A stretch of 64,000 bases of DNA from Polynucleobacter sp. MWH-Braz-FAM2G (GTDB lineage Bacteria; Pseudomonadota; Gammaproteobacteria; Burkholderiales; Burkholderiaceae), in contig NZ_CP061300.1 of assembly GCF_018687635.1 (NCBI RefSeq), forward strand, positions 682,001 through 746,000, in the 5' to 3' direction. Position numbers and translations under genes: made by a program. This document shows positions 50,450 through 60,145 of this stretch, in pieces. Below the pieces are notes generated by a model, which made no database searches, was not told where the DNA came from, and saw only the letters and a program-made list of their open reading frames with translations. Each line of letters opens with the position of its first letter. Within the stretch, counting starts at the first letter, position 1.

Positions 50450-51703
50450 ATGTCCCAAGTAAAGAGCCCATTGAGTACCTCTATGCATATTATTGAATCC
50501 CAGAAACAAGAGCGCTTCTTCTTGTTTTCCTTGGCAGGCATTCAATTTACCCATATCTTGGATTTCATGATCATGATGCCATTGGGGCCGCAATTCATTA
50601 GCGTGCTCAATATCAACACGCATCAGTTCGGTTTATTGCTTTCTTCTTACACTTTTGCGGCGGCTGCAGCTGGAATATTGGCGACCTATTATGTTGACCG
50701 ATTTGAGCGCAGGCAGCTCCTGTTAAGTCTCTATGCTTTCTTTATTGTCGCGACTCTTGCTTGTGGACTTGCGCCCAATTACGAAACGCTCTTTATTGCT
50801 AGGGCTTTTGCAGGAGCCTTTGGCGGTATCTTGGGATCTTTAGTGCAGACCATTGTGGCTGACTCGATTCCATTTGAGCGCAGGGGGAAAGCGTTGGGTA
50901 CTGTGATGGCCGCATTTTCAGTTTCAACGGTTGCCGGCGTGCCATTGGGCTTATTTTTAGCCAATCACATTCCTTCTTTAGGATGGCGTGCACCATTCTT
51001 TTTTATAGCTCTCGTCTCAGGTTTCATACTGTATTTGGGCTATCTCAATATTCCAAAAATTGCGGGTCATTTAGATCATGTTCATGAAGGCAGTCGTTTA
51101 AGTCAAATTGCTAGGATTCTGACTGCCCGACAAAACATCAAGGCTTTTGTATTTATGGCCTTCATTATGATTACTGGCTTTTCGGTAATTCCGTATATTG
51201 CTTTGTATCTCACTTCCAATGTGGGTATTAGTAATTCGTATATATCGTTGATCTACCTGTGTGGTGGAATCGCTACGCTGATGAGCTCCCGGTTAATTGG
51301 CCATATGTCAGATAAGCATGGCAAGGTCAAAGTATTTCGGGTTTTAGCTATTGCGAGTTTGGTGCCGCTATTAGTAACAACCAATTTGCTAGTTACTCCT
51401 CTATGGTTGGTTTTGATTAATTCAACCGCATTCTTCATCCTTGTTTCGGGGCGGATGATCCCAGCCATGGCTATGGTTAGCCAGGTAGTAGAGAGCAAAA
51501 TTCGGGGAACATTTATGAGCCTCATTGGTTCAGTGCAAATGCTCTCCTCCGGAATTGCCTCGGTCTTAGCTGGGTGGGTAGTGACCATTGGTCCGGATGG
51601 CATGATGCAGCATTACAACTTAGTGGGCTATGGGGCTGCAGCCTGTGGGTTGGTAACATTTTGGCTAGTAGGATATATTCACTCTGACACAAAGCATAAA
51701 TAA
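50450..51703 (+). CDS. MFS transporter (12 TM)
   Basis: 417-residue major facilitator permease with twelve hydrophobic helices. The GLLLSSYTFAAAAAGILATY and DRFERRQLLLSLYAFF segment is the usual loop-2/3 signature (D-R-x-x-R-R), ARAFAGAFGGILGSLVQTIV and RRGKALGTVMAAFSV follow. Looks like the drug-efflux or arabinose-efflux-permease type; substrate unknown. ATG 50450 used; ATG 50483 is an alternative. Divergent from the channel-like gene, and ten bases before the dienelactone hydrolase gene. Confidence 0.85.
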   Translation: MSQVKSPLSTSMHIIESQKQERFFLFSLAGIQFTHILDFMIMMPLGPQFISVLNINTHQFGLLLSSYTFAAAAAGILATYYVDRFERRQLLLSLYAFFIVATLACGLAPNYETLFIARAFAGAFGGILGSLVQTIVADSIPFERRGKALGTVMAAFSVSTVAGVPLGLFLANHIPSLGWRAPFFFIALVSGFILYLGYLNIPKIAGHLDHVHEGSRLSQIARILTARQNIKAFVFMAFIMITGFSVIPYIALYLTSNVGISNSYISLIYLCGGIATLMSSRLIGHMSDKHGKVKVFRVLAIASLVPLLVTTNLLVTPLWLVLINSTAFFILVSGRMIPAMAMVSQVVESKIRGTFMSLIGSVQMLSSGIASVLAGWVVTIGPDGMMQHYNLVGYGAAACGLVTFWLVGYIHSDTKHK

Positions 51704-51712
51704 GGAACCCTC

Positions 51713-52399
51713 ATGATTGAATTTAAAAGACCTGATGGACAGATCGTCAACGGATACCTAGCGGAGCCAGTAGACAAGCTAAATGCCCCTGGGGTGGTGG
51801 TAATCCAAGAATGGTGGGGTCTTGATGATGAGGTAAAGGCAGTCGCTGATCGTCTCGCAAAAGCAGGCTATCGCGCATTGGTACCTGATTTGTATCGTGG
51901 AAAGTTGGCGCTTGCAGCCAATGAGGCCGAGCACCTCATGAATGACCTTAATTTTGGTGATGCGGCAAGTCAAGATATTCGTGGGGCAGTTCAATACTTA
52001 AAGTCCACTGGCAGTGCAAAAGTGGCAGTCACTGGTTTTTGCATGGGTGGGGCTTTAACCATACTTGCCGCATGCAACGTGCCAGAGTTGGATGGAACCA
52101 TCGTTTGGTATGGCAACCCTCCTTTAGAGTATGTCAATGCCGGCGCGATTACCAAGCCGATGTTGGGGCACTGGGCCATTCATGATGAATTCTTCCCGAT
52201 CGCAGGAGTGGATCAGTTGGAAGAGAAGTTGAAGCAGGCGGGAGTCAATTTTGAATTTCATCGTTACGACACTAAGCATGCATTTGCCAATCCAAAATCC
52301 GATACACGCGGTCTACCGCCTTTAAAGTACAACGCTGAAGCAGCCCAGTTGGCCTGGGAGCGCACACTGAGCTTTTTGCAAAAACATATTACTAACTAA
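51713..52399 (+). CDS. dienelactone hydrolase family protein
   Basis: 228-residue alpha/beta hydrolase. Nucleophile Cys in GFCMGGALTI, with Asp in HDEFFPIAG and His in KHAFANP completing the Cys-Asp-His triad of dienelactone hydrolases. VVVIQEWWGLDDEVKAVADRLAKAG is the family start region (shown here only partly). Substrate is unknown: family members cleave dienelactone, carboxymethylenebutenolide or related esters. It probably shares a transcript with the MFS gene. Confidence 0.9.
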   Translation: MIEFKRPDGQIVNGYLAEPVDKLNAPGVVVIQEWWGLDDEVKAVADRLAKAGYRALVPDLYRGKLALAANEAEHLMNDLNFGDAASQDIRGAVQYLKSTGSAKVAVTGFCMGGALTILAACNVPELDGTIVWYGNPPLEYVNAGAITKPMLGHWAIHDEFFPIAGVDQLEEKLKQAGVNFEFHRYDTKHAFANPKSDTRGLPPLKYNAEAAQLAWERTLSFLQKHITN

Positions 52400-52415
52400 G
52401 TAATAACTAAGCACC

Positions 52416-53225
52416 ATGAATAACCATAGACGAGAAGACGTTTTTTTCAACTGGATTTATAAGAGAAGCAATATTCAAATTCTGATATTGCTGATTTTGT
52501 TTTTTGTTGCAATGTTAGATATTTTGCCCAGACTAATACAATCCATTCCATTCTTTGCGCCAACGCAAGATAGTACGCGTTTAGGTTTAGGTCTTTTTGG
52601 ATCGATTATTACCTTAAGCGGGCTGCTAATCGGTTTTTTACTAAATCAAGCCCAGTCTAATTTTCGTGAAGTCCAAACCCTAGTTTCTCAGGAGGCTGGT
52701 CGCATAAATAATCTGGATCGTTTGTTAACTCGATTTGGCGATCCATCTATAGCACCTATCAGAGTTGAATTGTTCGAATATATGAACTCAATCGTCTATG
52801 ACGAGTGGCCGTTATTACAAAAAGGCGAAGGCAGTAGTAAGACGCATATGCTTTGGCGTGGTATTTCTCGAAAGCTGATGTCTATTGAGCCTACCAGCAA
52901 TAGACAAACGGCGATGTATACAGACATTATTAAAAAATCCGAAGAGGTTGCCGAGAGTAGAGAGGCTCGTATTGAGCGTTCAAATATTCGTTTGCCAGGT
53001 TTATTCTGGATAGTAATTTTGATATGTATGTTTGCTTTGATGGGAATTAACACACTGTTTTTACCATCAGACTCTTTTTTCTTAGGCTTAAAAATATTAC
53101 CGATCACGATGGGGGCCTTGATTTCCTTATTAGTGATTACTGATCAGCCGTTTAAGGGTCAGAATTCAGTGCAGCCCGATGCCTTTTATAAGATTATTGA
53201 GTCTATTAAAACTCGCAAGGAATAA
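52416..53225 (+). CDS. bestrophin-like (DUF4239) membrane protein
   Basis: 269-residue membrane protein of the DUF4239 / bestrophin-like group, role unknown. Two N-terminal helices (about 24-45 and 59-80), a long cytoplasmic helical region (about 85-185, including ARINNLDRLLTRFGD-type segment) and two C-terminal helices (about 193-212 and 222-243). Ends with DAFYKIIESIKTRKE. It is downstream of the hydrolase by 16 bp and upstream of a short hypothetical gene. Confidence 0.75.
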   Translation: MNNHRREDVFFNWIYKRSNIQILILLILFFVAMLDILPRLIQSIPFFAPTQDSTRLGLGLFGSIITLSGLLIGFLLNQAQSNFREVQTLVSQEAGRINNLDRLLTRFGDPSIAPIRVELFEYMNSIVYDEWPLLQKGEGSSKTHMLWRGISRKLMSIEPTSNRQTAMYTDIIKKSEEVAESREARIERSNIRLPGLFWIVILICMFALMGINTLFLPSDSFFLGLKILPITMGALISLLVITDQPFKGQNSVQPDAFYKIIESIKTRKE

Positions 53226-53242
53226 ATTCCACATCAAATCTT

Positions 53243-53743
53243 ATGCACTTATTTTCTGAAAACCTTGCCGTAGAAATTTCTACTTATTACCGTAATTTGG
53301 CCTTAGGCCATGGTGTGATCCCTAAAGTATTTACTTTGGTCAATGGCGAAGGTGATCAATACCTCTTTTTCATTGATGATCTTCCAATAGAAAGTGAAGA
53401 AGAAAGAAATCAGTTTCTTGCTTATATTGTTCAAGAGCATGAAGCTGTTTGCTATGCTCGGGGAACATTAGTCATCGTTGAAAAAAATCAGCAATATATT
53501 GAATTTGCTGTAATTGACCGTGAAGATGCAGACGCGATTGTTTGTTCGGCTGAGCTTACAAGGGATATGGACGATAAGCCTATTGGCTTAAGTGAATTTG
53601 ATAAAACCCTAGTGAAGAAGGGCACCATTATTTTTGGCGGTTTATTCGAGCCAATTCCATTGGCTGATAGCAAGATCGAGGATTTTGATAGTCTCTGGCT
53701 GGAGATGAAATCTAAAATTCTCCACCGCACGATGGGAATTTAG
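53243..53743 (+). CDS. hypothetical protein, 166 aa
   Basis: Not recognised. Soluble, acidic, without signal peptide or TM helix; alternating beta strands and helices (VFTLVNGEGDQYLFFIDDLP; YARGTLVIVEKNQQYIEFAV). It follows the bestrophin-like gene by 17 bp and probably shares its transcript. Its end overlaps the end of the opposite-strand permease gene by four bases. Confidence 0.65.
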   Translation: MHLFSENLAVEISTYYRNLALGHGVIPKVFTLVNGEGDQYLFFIDDLPIESEEERNQFLAYIVQEHEAVCYARGTLVIVEKNQQYIEFAVIDREDADAIVCSAELTRDMDDKPIGLSEFDKTLVKKGTIIFGGLFEPIPLADSKIEDFDSLWLEMKSKILHRTMGI

Positions 53744-55050
53744 TTCTTCTTCAAGTATTTACGGGCAGTCGCCTCAACTGCGAATGATCCGACGAGAGCG
53801 CCGACCAAAGCAATTGCACTTCCTGGCGCAGTCTCAATGACATTTATAAATAGGGTGGCAAACAGGCTAAGGTTAATGGTAATTGCAGCCCAGAGCGGCC
53901 AAAGTTTGGCCCCAGTTTGTTTGTGAACTTGAATATGTCCATAAGTAATTGCGGCATATACCAATAAAAAAGCAAGGCTAGCCATTTTCCCAACGACATT
54001 TAGAGGGAAAGCCAATACCAAAACAATTACGATGAATGCGGAAGCGGTCAGGGCTCTTAATTGCGTCTTGAGAACGGAATCACCGAGAGCTTCAGAGACA
54101 GTAATTTTTTTTGCCATATCAGCTGCGATATTAGATGCGGCAAAGATAGTTGCATTTAATGCGGCTGCACAGGCCAAGAGCGCGGATGCGCCAATGACGA
54201 CAAAGCCTGTTTTGCCGGCGATAGCTTGGGCGGCATTGGCAAGAACATGGCCGCTGTAATTTTGCATCTGCGCCGGACTCATCAGAAGAATAACTGCAGT
54301 GCTTACAAGAATATAGGCAATAGTCACCAATATCAGGGCAGAGAACATTGCTAGAGGCAATTCTTTTTGGGGTTCTTTCATCGCATTGGATGAGTTGGTG
54401 ACAACACCAAAACCTTGGTAGTTGATATACAAAATCCCAGTGGCTATGGCGATGCCATTGACGGACCAGCCTGACGGCTGAAAATCACGAATATCCGCTA
54501 CATAAAGGCCCTCTACAGAGAAAAGTAAAAGCGCAATAGTTACAAAACCAATGGCTAGAGTTTCCGCTTTACCAACAATATCTGTTCCCAGCAAGTTAAT
54601 ACCTGCGCATAAGACCACAATTCCTGCTCCAACCAATTTGATTGCGAGTGGAGATAAATTACCCCCAAGCAAGGTATTGGTGTATTCCGCAAAGCCAGCT
54701 GCATAGAGAGCTGCCGCTATGAGATAAGCGATATATTGAAAGATATTGAGCCCACCCGATATAACCCCTGGGCCATAACTCATGACTGTGAATGTGGCAG
54801 CGCCACCGCTGCTTGGAAAGGTGGCGCCTAGTTTGGCATATGAGTACACCGAAAAAGATGCTGCAATCGCTCCGAGCAAAAAAGCCAGAGGAACGTGGGT
54901 GCCAGCATGGGCGCTTGCAGGCCCTAAGAGGGAGAATAGACCGGCACCCATCATGCCGCCAATGCCCAAGGCGGTAGCAGCAAATAGGCTGATTCCCGGT
55001 TCTTTACCAGTGGCCTTTTTTAATAGGGTGGGTTTTGCTTGGGCGGTCAA
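53740..55050 (-). CDS. APC-family amino-acid permease
   Basis: 436-residue transporter with about 12 TM helices. The first-helix signature ALGIGGMMGAGLFSLLGPAS (unwound GMMGAG motif) and SVYSYAKLGATFPSSGG are typical of the amino-acid/polyamine/organocation superfamily. Substrate unknown. It begins with TTG 55050 in front of an A-rich leader without a clear ribosome binding site, so the start is uncertain. Divergent from the amidohydrolase gene. Confidence 0.88.
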   Translation of the reverse strand: MTAQAKPTLLKKATGKEPGISLFAATALGIGGMMGAGLFSLLGPASAHAGTHVPLAFLLGAIAASFSVYSYAKLGATFPSSGGAATFTVMSYGPGVISGGLNIFQYIAYLIAAALYAAGFAEYTNTLLGGNLSPLAIKLVGAGIVVLCAGINLLGTDIVGKAETLAIGFVTIALLLFSVEGLYVADIRDFQPSGWSVNGIAIATGILYINYQGFGVVTNSSNAMKEPQKELPLAMFSALILVTIAYILVSTAVILLMSPAQMQNYSGHVLANAAQAIAGKTGFVVIGASALLACAAALNATIFAASNIAADMAKKITVSEALGDSVLKTQLRALTASAFIVIVLVLAFPLNVVGKMASLAFLLVYAAITYGHIQVHKQTGAKLWPLWAAITINLSLFATLFINVIETAPGSAIALVGALVGSFAVEATARKYLKKN

Positions 55051-55231
55051 TTTTTTTTTGGTATCGGATATTTAGGGCTTTATATTAAAGCCTTTACAGT
55101 AAATAGACATTTGGGTCCATTTGATGATAATCCAGTACTGTAATAGGTAATAACGCTAATGATGATGGCTAGTTATTTACTTTAGCCGCTGACATAATTT
55201 GTAAGTTTTAATTATTCATGAGGATGATTTT

Positions 55232-57037
55232 GTGAAAAAGTTCAACCGTAGTTTTATTTCTAATTCCATTGCCACTTTGATGGCGTGCTCTATTCCACTA
55301 ATGGCTTCAGCAGAAATCGTGGTGCTGAAGGCCTCAACCATTATTACGATGGATGATAAAAATCCTCGAGCAGAAGCGATTGCTTTTGATACAAGCACCA
55401 AAAAAATTACTGCTGTTGGAACGCTTAAAGAAGTTCAAGCATCAGCGCCCAACGCTACGGTTAAAGATTTAGGTACAACTGTATTGATGCCGGGTTTCAT
55501 TGATCCTCACAATCATCCCTTCTTATCAGGAATTACGACTCAAGCGCCTGCTATTTGGGTTGCGCCTTATGTTGGTTATAAGACCTGGGGTGATGTTCAG
55601 GCAAAAATTTTAAAAGCCGACAAAGAGTCTCCTGCTGGTGTGCCATTAGTCTTTAATGGTGTTGATAAATTGTTGCAACAAGCTCCAACCCCAACAAAAG
55701 ATGTGCTCGATAAGTTAACCCCAAGTGGACGTCCAGTAGTTGTAATAGATAATTCTGGGCATGCGGTTTACTTTAACTCTGCATCCATCAAAATGTTGGG
55801 CTGGAAGGATGGCAAGCCACCTGCTGATCCAGTTGGCGGCAATTATGGTCGCAATAAAGACGGCACGTCTAATGGAGTTGCTAATGAGACTGCTGCCATC
55901 ATGGCTGTAATGAGTCCGATCCTTCCTAAGGCCGTTCCTCATTTATTGCTCTCAGGCGCTGAGTGGTATGCCTATTTAGCCTCTTTTGGGATTACTTCTA
56001 CCTCTGAGCATACCTACAGCACTGGCATGTACAAGGGCTACTTAGCGCTTGCTTCGGTACCTAATAGCCCAGTAAGAATAAGCGTCTATCACATGGCAGT
56101 TGATTCTGATGCGGGGGTTAAAGCCACTTGGCCTGACTCTAGCATGGTTCGCAAAAACGGTATCAAGCTCTGGGCTGATGGTACCCCTTGGCTGGGGAGC
56201 GTAGCTCAAAGCTTTGGATATTTGGATAATGAGCGGACTCGTAATGCTCAAATTATCCTTGGGCCACTTGGTGAAAAGGGCATGAACTACACACGCTTGC
56301 AGCTCGATGAGATGCTCGACAAATATACTCCGATGGGCTATCAGATGGCTTTTCACTGCAATGGTGACGTAGGCTTTGATGTAGTGCTTGATGCTTATGA
56401 GTATGCTCTAAATAAATACAATCTTATTGGCACCGATCACCGCTGGCGTGTTGAGCATTTGGGCGCAGCCCGCGCAGACCAATTTAAGCGCGCAGAAAGT
56501 CTTGGCGTAACAGTTTCACTGGCGCCTTTCCAATATATTTATTGGGGTGATTTATTGGATGGCACTATGTTTAAGCCTGAGTATGGTTCGCAATGGCAGC
56601 GCGCTGGCGATGCGTTTAAGTACAACATTCACACAACATTCCATAACGATGGCTCAGTATCTCCGCCTGACACTTTAAGAAATATTCAGCGGATGGTTAC
56701 TCGAACAACAGACGCTGGTAATGTTCATGGCCCCAATCAGGCAGTGACCTTAGATCAGGCGCTCAAGGCTTCCACCATCAATGGGGCATATCAACTAAAA
56801 CGCGATACAGAAGTTGGATCGCTTGAGGTGGGTAAGTACGCCGATTTGGTAGAGCTTTCCGCTGATATTACAGCGGTCAAACCCAATGAAATTTTGGATA
56901 AAGTCAAAGTCCAAGGTACTTGGCTTGGCGGTAAAAAAATTGATACTGCTCAATTCTTAAAAGAAGTTAAAGCGATTGATCCAAGCGAGCATCAGGCTCT
57001 AGGTCAGGCAAGTTTGAAGGCGGTTCATCCGCATTAA
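55232..57037 (+). CDS. periplasmic amidohydrolase-family protein
   Basis: 601-residue metal-dependent hydrolase with a Sec signal peptide (residues about 1-28, SIPLMASAE). The amidohydrolase-3-type core has the metal site H-N-H in PGFIDPHNHPFLSG, further His in TSEHTYS, HCNGDVGFD and WRVEHLGAAR, and a late TFHNDGSVSPPD segment. KYADLVEL and an ending small beta domain close the fold. Substrate unknown (members act on formamides or imides). An efficient terminator follows. Confidence 0.88.
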   Translation: MKKFNRSFISNSIATLMACSIPLMASAEIVVLKASTIITMDDKNPRAEAIAFDTSTKKITAVGTLKEVQASAPNATVKDLGTTVLMPGFIDPHNHPFLSGITTQAPAIWVAPYVGYKTWGDVQAKILKADKESPAGVPLVFNGVDKLLQQAPTPTKDVLDKLTPSGRPVVVIDNSGHAVYFNSASIKMLGWKDGKPPADPVGGNYGRNKDGTSNGVANETAAIMAVMSPILPKAVPHLLLSGAEWYAYLASFGITSTSEHTYSTGMYKGYLALASVPNSPVRISVYHMAVDSDAGVKATWPDSSMVRKNGIKLWADGTPWLGSVAQSFGYLDNERTRNAQIILGPLGEKGMNYTRLQLDEMLDKYTPMGYQMAFHCNGDVGFDVVLDAYEYALNKYNLIGTDHRWRVEHLGAARADQFKRAESLGVTVSLAPFQYIYWGDLLDGTMFKPEYGSQWQRAGDAFKYNIHTTFHNDGSVSPPDTLRNIQRMVTRTTDAGNVHGPNQAVTLDQALKASTINGAYQLKRDTEVGSLEVGKYADLVELSADITAVKPNEILDKVKVQGTWLGGKKIDTAQFLKEVKAIDPSEHQALGQASLKAVHPH

Positions 57038-57054
57038 GAGATTGCGTTCAGACT

Positions 57055-57081
57055 AAAAACCGCCTTCGGGCGGTTTTTCTT
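57055..57081 (+). terminator. rho-independent terminator after the amidohydrolase gene
   Basis: AAACCGCC-TTCG-GGCGGTTT followed by TTCTTT: an 8-bp GC-rich stem with a UUCG tetraloop, beginning 20 bases after the stop. Confidence 0.9.
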
Positions 57082-57155
57082 TAGGCGCTCACCAACATGA
57101 TTGATGGTGATAGGATATGGCTATTCAAGACTTTATAGGTAAAGGAAACTAATTC

Positions 57156-57398
57156 ATGAGAACTATTGCCTCCACATTAATGGTTTTATCAGCGGGAGTT
57201 GTATTGGCTGGCTGCGCTATGCAAACGGAAATTATTCCAACAAGAGGTCAGTCTGAAGCTCAATTTAATAAAGATAAAGAAGCCTGTTTGCAAGTTGCTA
57301 GAAGCTACTACGGAGCATCTAACAATGATTTAACTACTTCCGATACATATTTGGCCTGTTTGAGCTCTAAGGGTTACGAGACAAAATCAAAGTTCTAA
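57156..57398 (+). CDS. small lipoprotein, 80 aa
   Basis: Signal peptide ending in the lipobox VLAGC (Cys at about residue 20), so the mature protein of about 60 residues is anchored to a membrane. Two more cysteines (EACLQ and LACLSSKG) may bond. The CLQVARSYYG and YLACLSSKGYE segments recall a two-helix, disulfide-held outer-membrane lipoprotein. No function known. Preceded by AAAGGAAA. Confidence 0.75.
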   Translation: MRTIASTLMVLSAGVVLAGCAMQTEIIPTRGQSEAQFNKDKEACLQVARSYYGASNNDLTTSDTYLACLSSKGYETKSKF

Positions 57399-57497
57399 TT
57401 TGATTGATTGCCTTGTAGCTGAATTGGGTCGCAGACGCCTTGCTTAAAAGGTTGGCCTATATAGTATGAGGCTTAGGAGTTGACTTAGATGTAGCGG

Positions 57498-57584
57498 TGG
57501 TGCCCAGGAAGGGACTCGAACCCCCACAACCTTACGATCGCCAGCACCTGAAGCTGGTGCGTCTACCAATTTCGCCACCTGGGC
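57498..57584 (-). tRNA. tRNA-Leu (anticodon CAG)
   Basis: Minus-strand cloverleaf: acceptor GCCCAGG/CCTGGGC with encoded CCA, D-arm with GGTAGACGC, anticodon stem CCAGC-TTCAGGT-GCTGG (anticodon CAG), long variable arm and the T-arm GGGGGTTCGAGTCCC. An 87-base gene of leucine type. The rest of the 57399-57741 gap holds its leader and the rnr promoter region; I found no other gene. Confidence 0.96.
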
Positions 57585-57741
57585 AAGCTTTTATTATAAA
57601 TGGATAAGCATTTTTAGGTCTTTTGCGCCCGTTTTTGACTTTTTCTCATTTGTCCTCGCGGTTTGATACAGTAGGCTTATTCATAACAAAAATAGATATC
57701 AGTAGATATATAGATAGGGCATGTATTGCCGAAGGAATTAA

Positions 57742-60126
57742 ATGCGTAAAGCAAAAGACTTGGTGCCACGTGAGGCAGATCGTTTAGGTACGGTTCAAGG
57801 GCATCGAGATGGATTTGGATTTGTCATTCCCGATGATGGTGGTGAAGATATTTTTCTTTCGGAAAGAGAAATGTCGCGTGTTATGCATGGGGATCGCGTC
57901 AATGTCAGAGTTTTAGGAACAGATCGTCGTGGTCGACCTGAGGGGCAAATTGTTGAAGTAGTCCTTCATGCCAATAAAGTGGTTATAGGCCGTCTCTTAA
58001 ATGAAAATGGTGTTTTGATTGTTGCGCCAGAAGATAAACGTATTGGTCATGATATTTTGATTCCGCCTAAGGGGCAAGGTAACGCCAAATTGGGTCAGGT
58101 GGTCAGCGTAGAGATTATTGATTACCCAGATAGCTATCGGCAAGCGGTGGGAAGGGTGGTTGAAGTCCTTGGTGAAATTGATGATCCAGGGATGGAAATT
58201 GAAATCGCTGTCCGCAAATATGGAGTGCCGCATGAGTTTTCTGCGGCAGCATTAAAAGAAGCGGCTGCATTACCCGATGCAGTACAGCAATCTGATCTTG
58301 AGGGTCGCATTGATCTTCGAGATATTCCTTTGGTTACGATCGACGGCGCTGATGCGCGTGACTTTGATGATGCAGTCTATTGTGAGCCAGTCATGTACGG
58401 CAAAACAAAGGCTTGGCGATTAATTGTAGCCATTGCTGATGTCTCCCATTATGTGAAGCCTGGTCAACCACTCGATGACGAGGGTTTGTTACGCGCTACT
58501 TCGGTGTACTTTCCAAGGCGTGTCATACCGATGTTGCCAGAGAAGATTTCGAATGGACTTTGCTCCCTAAATCCTGGGGTAGATCGCTTGTGTATGGTGT
58601 GCGATTCTGTGGTGGATAACAACGGGATTGTGTTGGCTTACCAGTTCTATCCAGCGGTAATGCATTCTGCACAGCGTTTTACTTATGACACTGTTTGGGA
58701 GATTCTTTCCAATAGCAGGGGGCCTGAAGCAACTCGCTTTGCCCAATTCCGTCCGCTTTTAACTAATCTGTATTCTCTTTATAAGATTTTGCTAGCCGCT
58801 CGTGAGAAGCGCGGTGCAATCGAGTTTGAAACCACTGAAACCCAAATTATCAGTAATGAGCTTGGCAAAATCCTGCGTATTGAGCCACGCATTCGGAATG
58901 ATGCGCATCGCTTGATTGAAGAGTGCATGCTGACCGCCAACGTTTGTGCTGCCGATTTCATTGATAAAAATAAACATTTAAGTCTCTATCGAGTTCACGG
59001 CGAACCCTCCGAAGAGAAATTGGTCACTCTTCGACAAGTGCTCAGAACCTCTGGTCTGTCATTGGGTGGTGGTGATAAGCCAAAGCCACGTGACTTTGCT
59101 AAGTTGATTCGTGAGATTAAAGATCGTCCCGATGCCAATATGTTGCAGTCAGTAGTTTTACGTGCCATGCAGCAAGCGATGTATCAGCCAGATAACGAAG
59201 GTCACTTTGGTTTGGCTTATCCAGCGTACTCTCATTTCACAAGTCCAATTCGTCGTTATCCAGACTTATTGACTCATAGAGTAATTAAATCCATTCTGCA
59301 GAAAAAGCCTTATGTACCTGTATTGCCGCCAAAGGTGCCTCTCAATTTAACTTTGCCCCGCAAAGGTAAAGGTCGAGAAAATGCAGTCAATGCCAAGAAA
59401 TCTCAAAGCGATGCGAAGGCAGGGGCTGCTAAAGGTACCAAGCCACCAAAAGGTGCAAACGCTGCATTACCAATTTGGGGTCAACTAGGCGTTCACTGCT
59501 CTTCAAATGAACGACGCGCTGATGAAGCTTCGCGTGACGTCGAGGCGTGGCTGAAGTGTTATTACATGCGTGACCATTTAGGTCAGGAATATGCTGGCAC
59601 TGTGACTGGTGTCGCAAATTTTGGTTTATTTATTCAGCTAGAGAGCTTATTTGTTGAAGGCATGGTTCATGTAACTGAACTGGGAGGTGATTACTTCCAG
59701 TTTGACGAAGCGCGCCAAGAATTACGTGGCGAGCGCACTGGAATTCGTTATCGCTTAGGTGATCGTGTGCACGTATTGGTAAGTCGTGTTGATTTGGATG
59801 CGCGTAAGATTGAATTTAGCCTAGTCAAATCAGTTGGCGCAGAACCAGGCGGCTCCCCCAATCGTCGTCAACTGTTGCTAGCTGCCGATACTGGCAGGCC
59901 AAATAAAAAGGCAGCCTCAAAAAGAAGTCGGCCAGACAATAAGATTCCGCAAAAGCCTAGTGGGGTTAATGTCAATGCAGCCAAATCTGCTGGCACTTTG
60001 GGCGCGAATCAGTCAAAGAGTAAAGCGAGTCGAAAAAACGGTAAAGCAAGTAAACCTGGAAGGTCTGTTGGCAAGCCTGCAGGCTCTAAACCACCAGTGC
60101 GAAGTACTAAAGCACGCCGTAAATAA
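57742..60126 (+). CDS. rnr: ribonuclease R
   Basis: 3'-5' exoribonuclease that degrades structured RNA, 794 residues. Two cold-shock domains first, RNB catalytic domain with the Asp cluster DGADARDFDDAVYC, then S1 domain and a Lys/Arg/Ser-rich basic tail (last 90 residues). It lacks the N-terminal helix-turn-helix of E. coli RNase R; TAA lies directly before the start codon, so this is real. A basic, low-complexity insertion (about residues 523-578) interrupts the RNB domain. Ribosome binding site GAAGGAA. Confidence 0.95.
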   Translation: MRKAKDLVPREADRLGTVQGHRDGFGFVIPDDGGEDIFLSEREMSRVMHGDRVNVRVLGTDRRGRPEGQIVEVVLHANKVVIGRLLNENGVLIVAPEDKRIGHDILIPPKGQGNAKLGQVVSVEIIDYPDSYRQAVGRVVEVLGEIDDPGMEIEIAVRKYGVPHEFSAAALKEAAALPDAVQQSDLEGRIDLRDIPLVTIDGADARDFDDAVYCEPVMYGKTKAWRLIVAIADVSHYVKPGQPLDDEGLLRATSVYFPRRVIPMLPEKISNGLCSLNPGVDRLCMVCDSVVDNNGIVLAYQFYPAVMHSAQRFTYDTVWEILSNSRGPEATRFAQFRPLLTNLYSLYKILLAAREKRGAIEFETTETQIISNELGKILRIEPRIRNDAHRLIEECMLTANVCAADFIDKNKHLSLYRVHGEPSEEKLVTLRQVLRTSGLSLGGGDKPKPRDFAKLIREIKDRPDANMLQSVVLRAMQQAMYQPDNEGHFGLAYPAYSHFTSPIRRYPDLLTHRVIKSILQKKPYVPVLPPKVPLNLTLPRKGKGRENAVNAKKSQSDAKAGAAKGTKPPKGANAALPIWGQLGVHCSSNERRADEASRDVEAWLKCYYMRDHLGQEYAGTVTGVANFGLFIQLESLFVEGMVHVTELGGDYFQFDEARQELRGERTGIRYRLGDRVHVLVSRVDLDARKIEFSLVKSVGAEPGGSPNRRQLLLAADTGRPNKKAASKRSRPDNKIPQKPSGVNVNAAKSAGTLGANQSKSKASRKNGKASKPGRSVGKPAGSKPPVRSTKARRK

Positions 60127-60145
60127 AGATTGAGTTAATGAAAAA

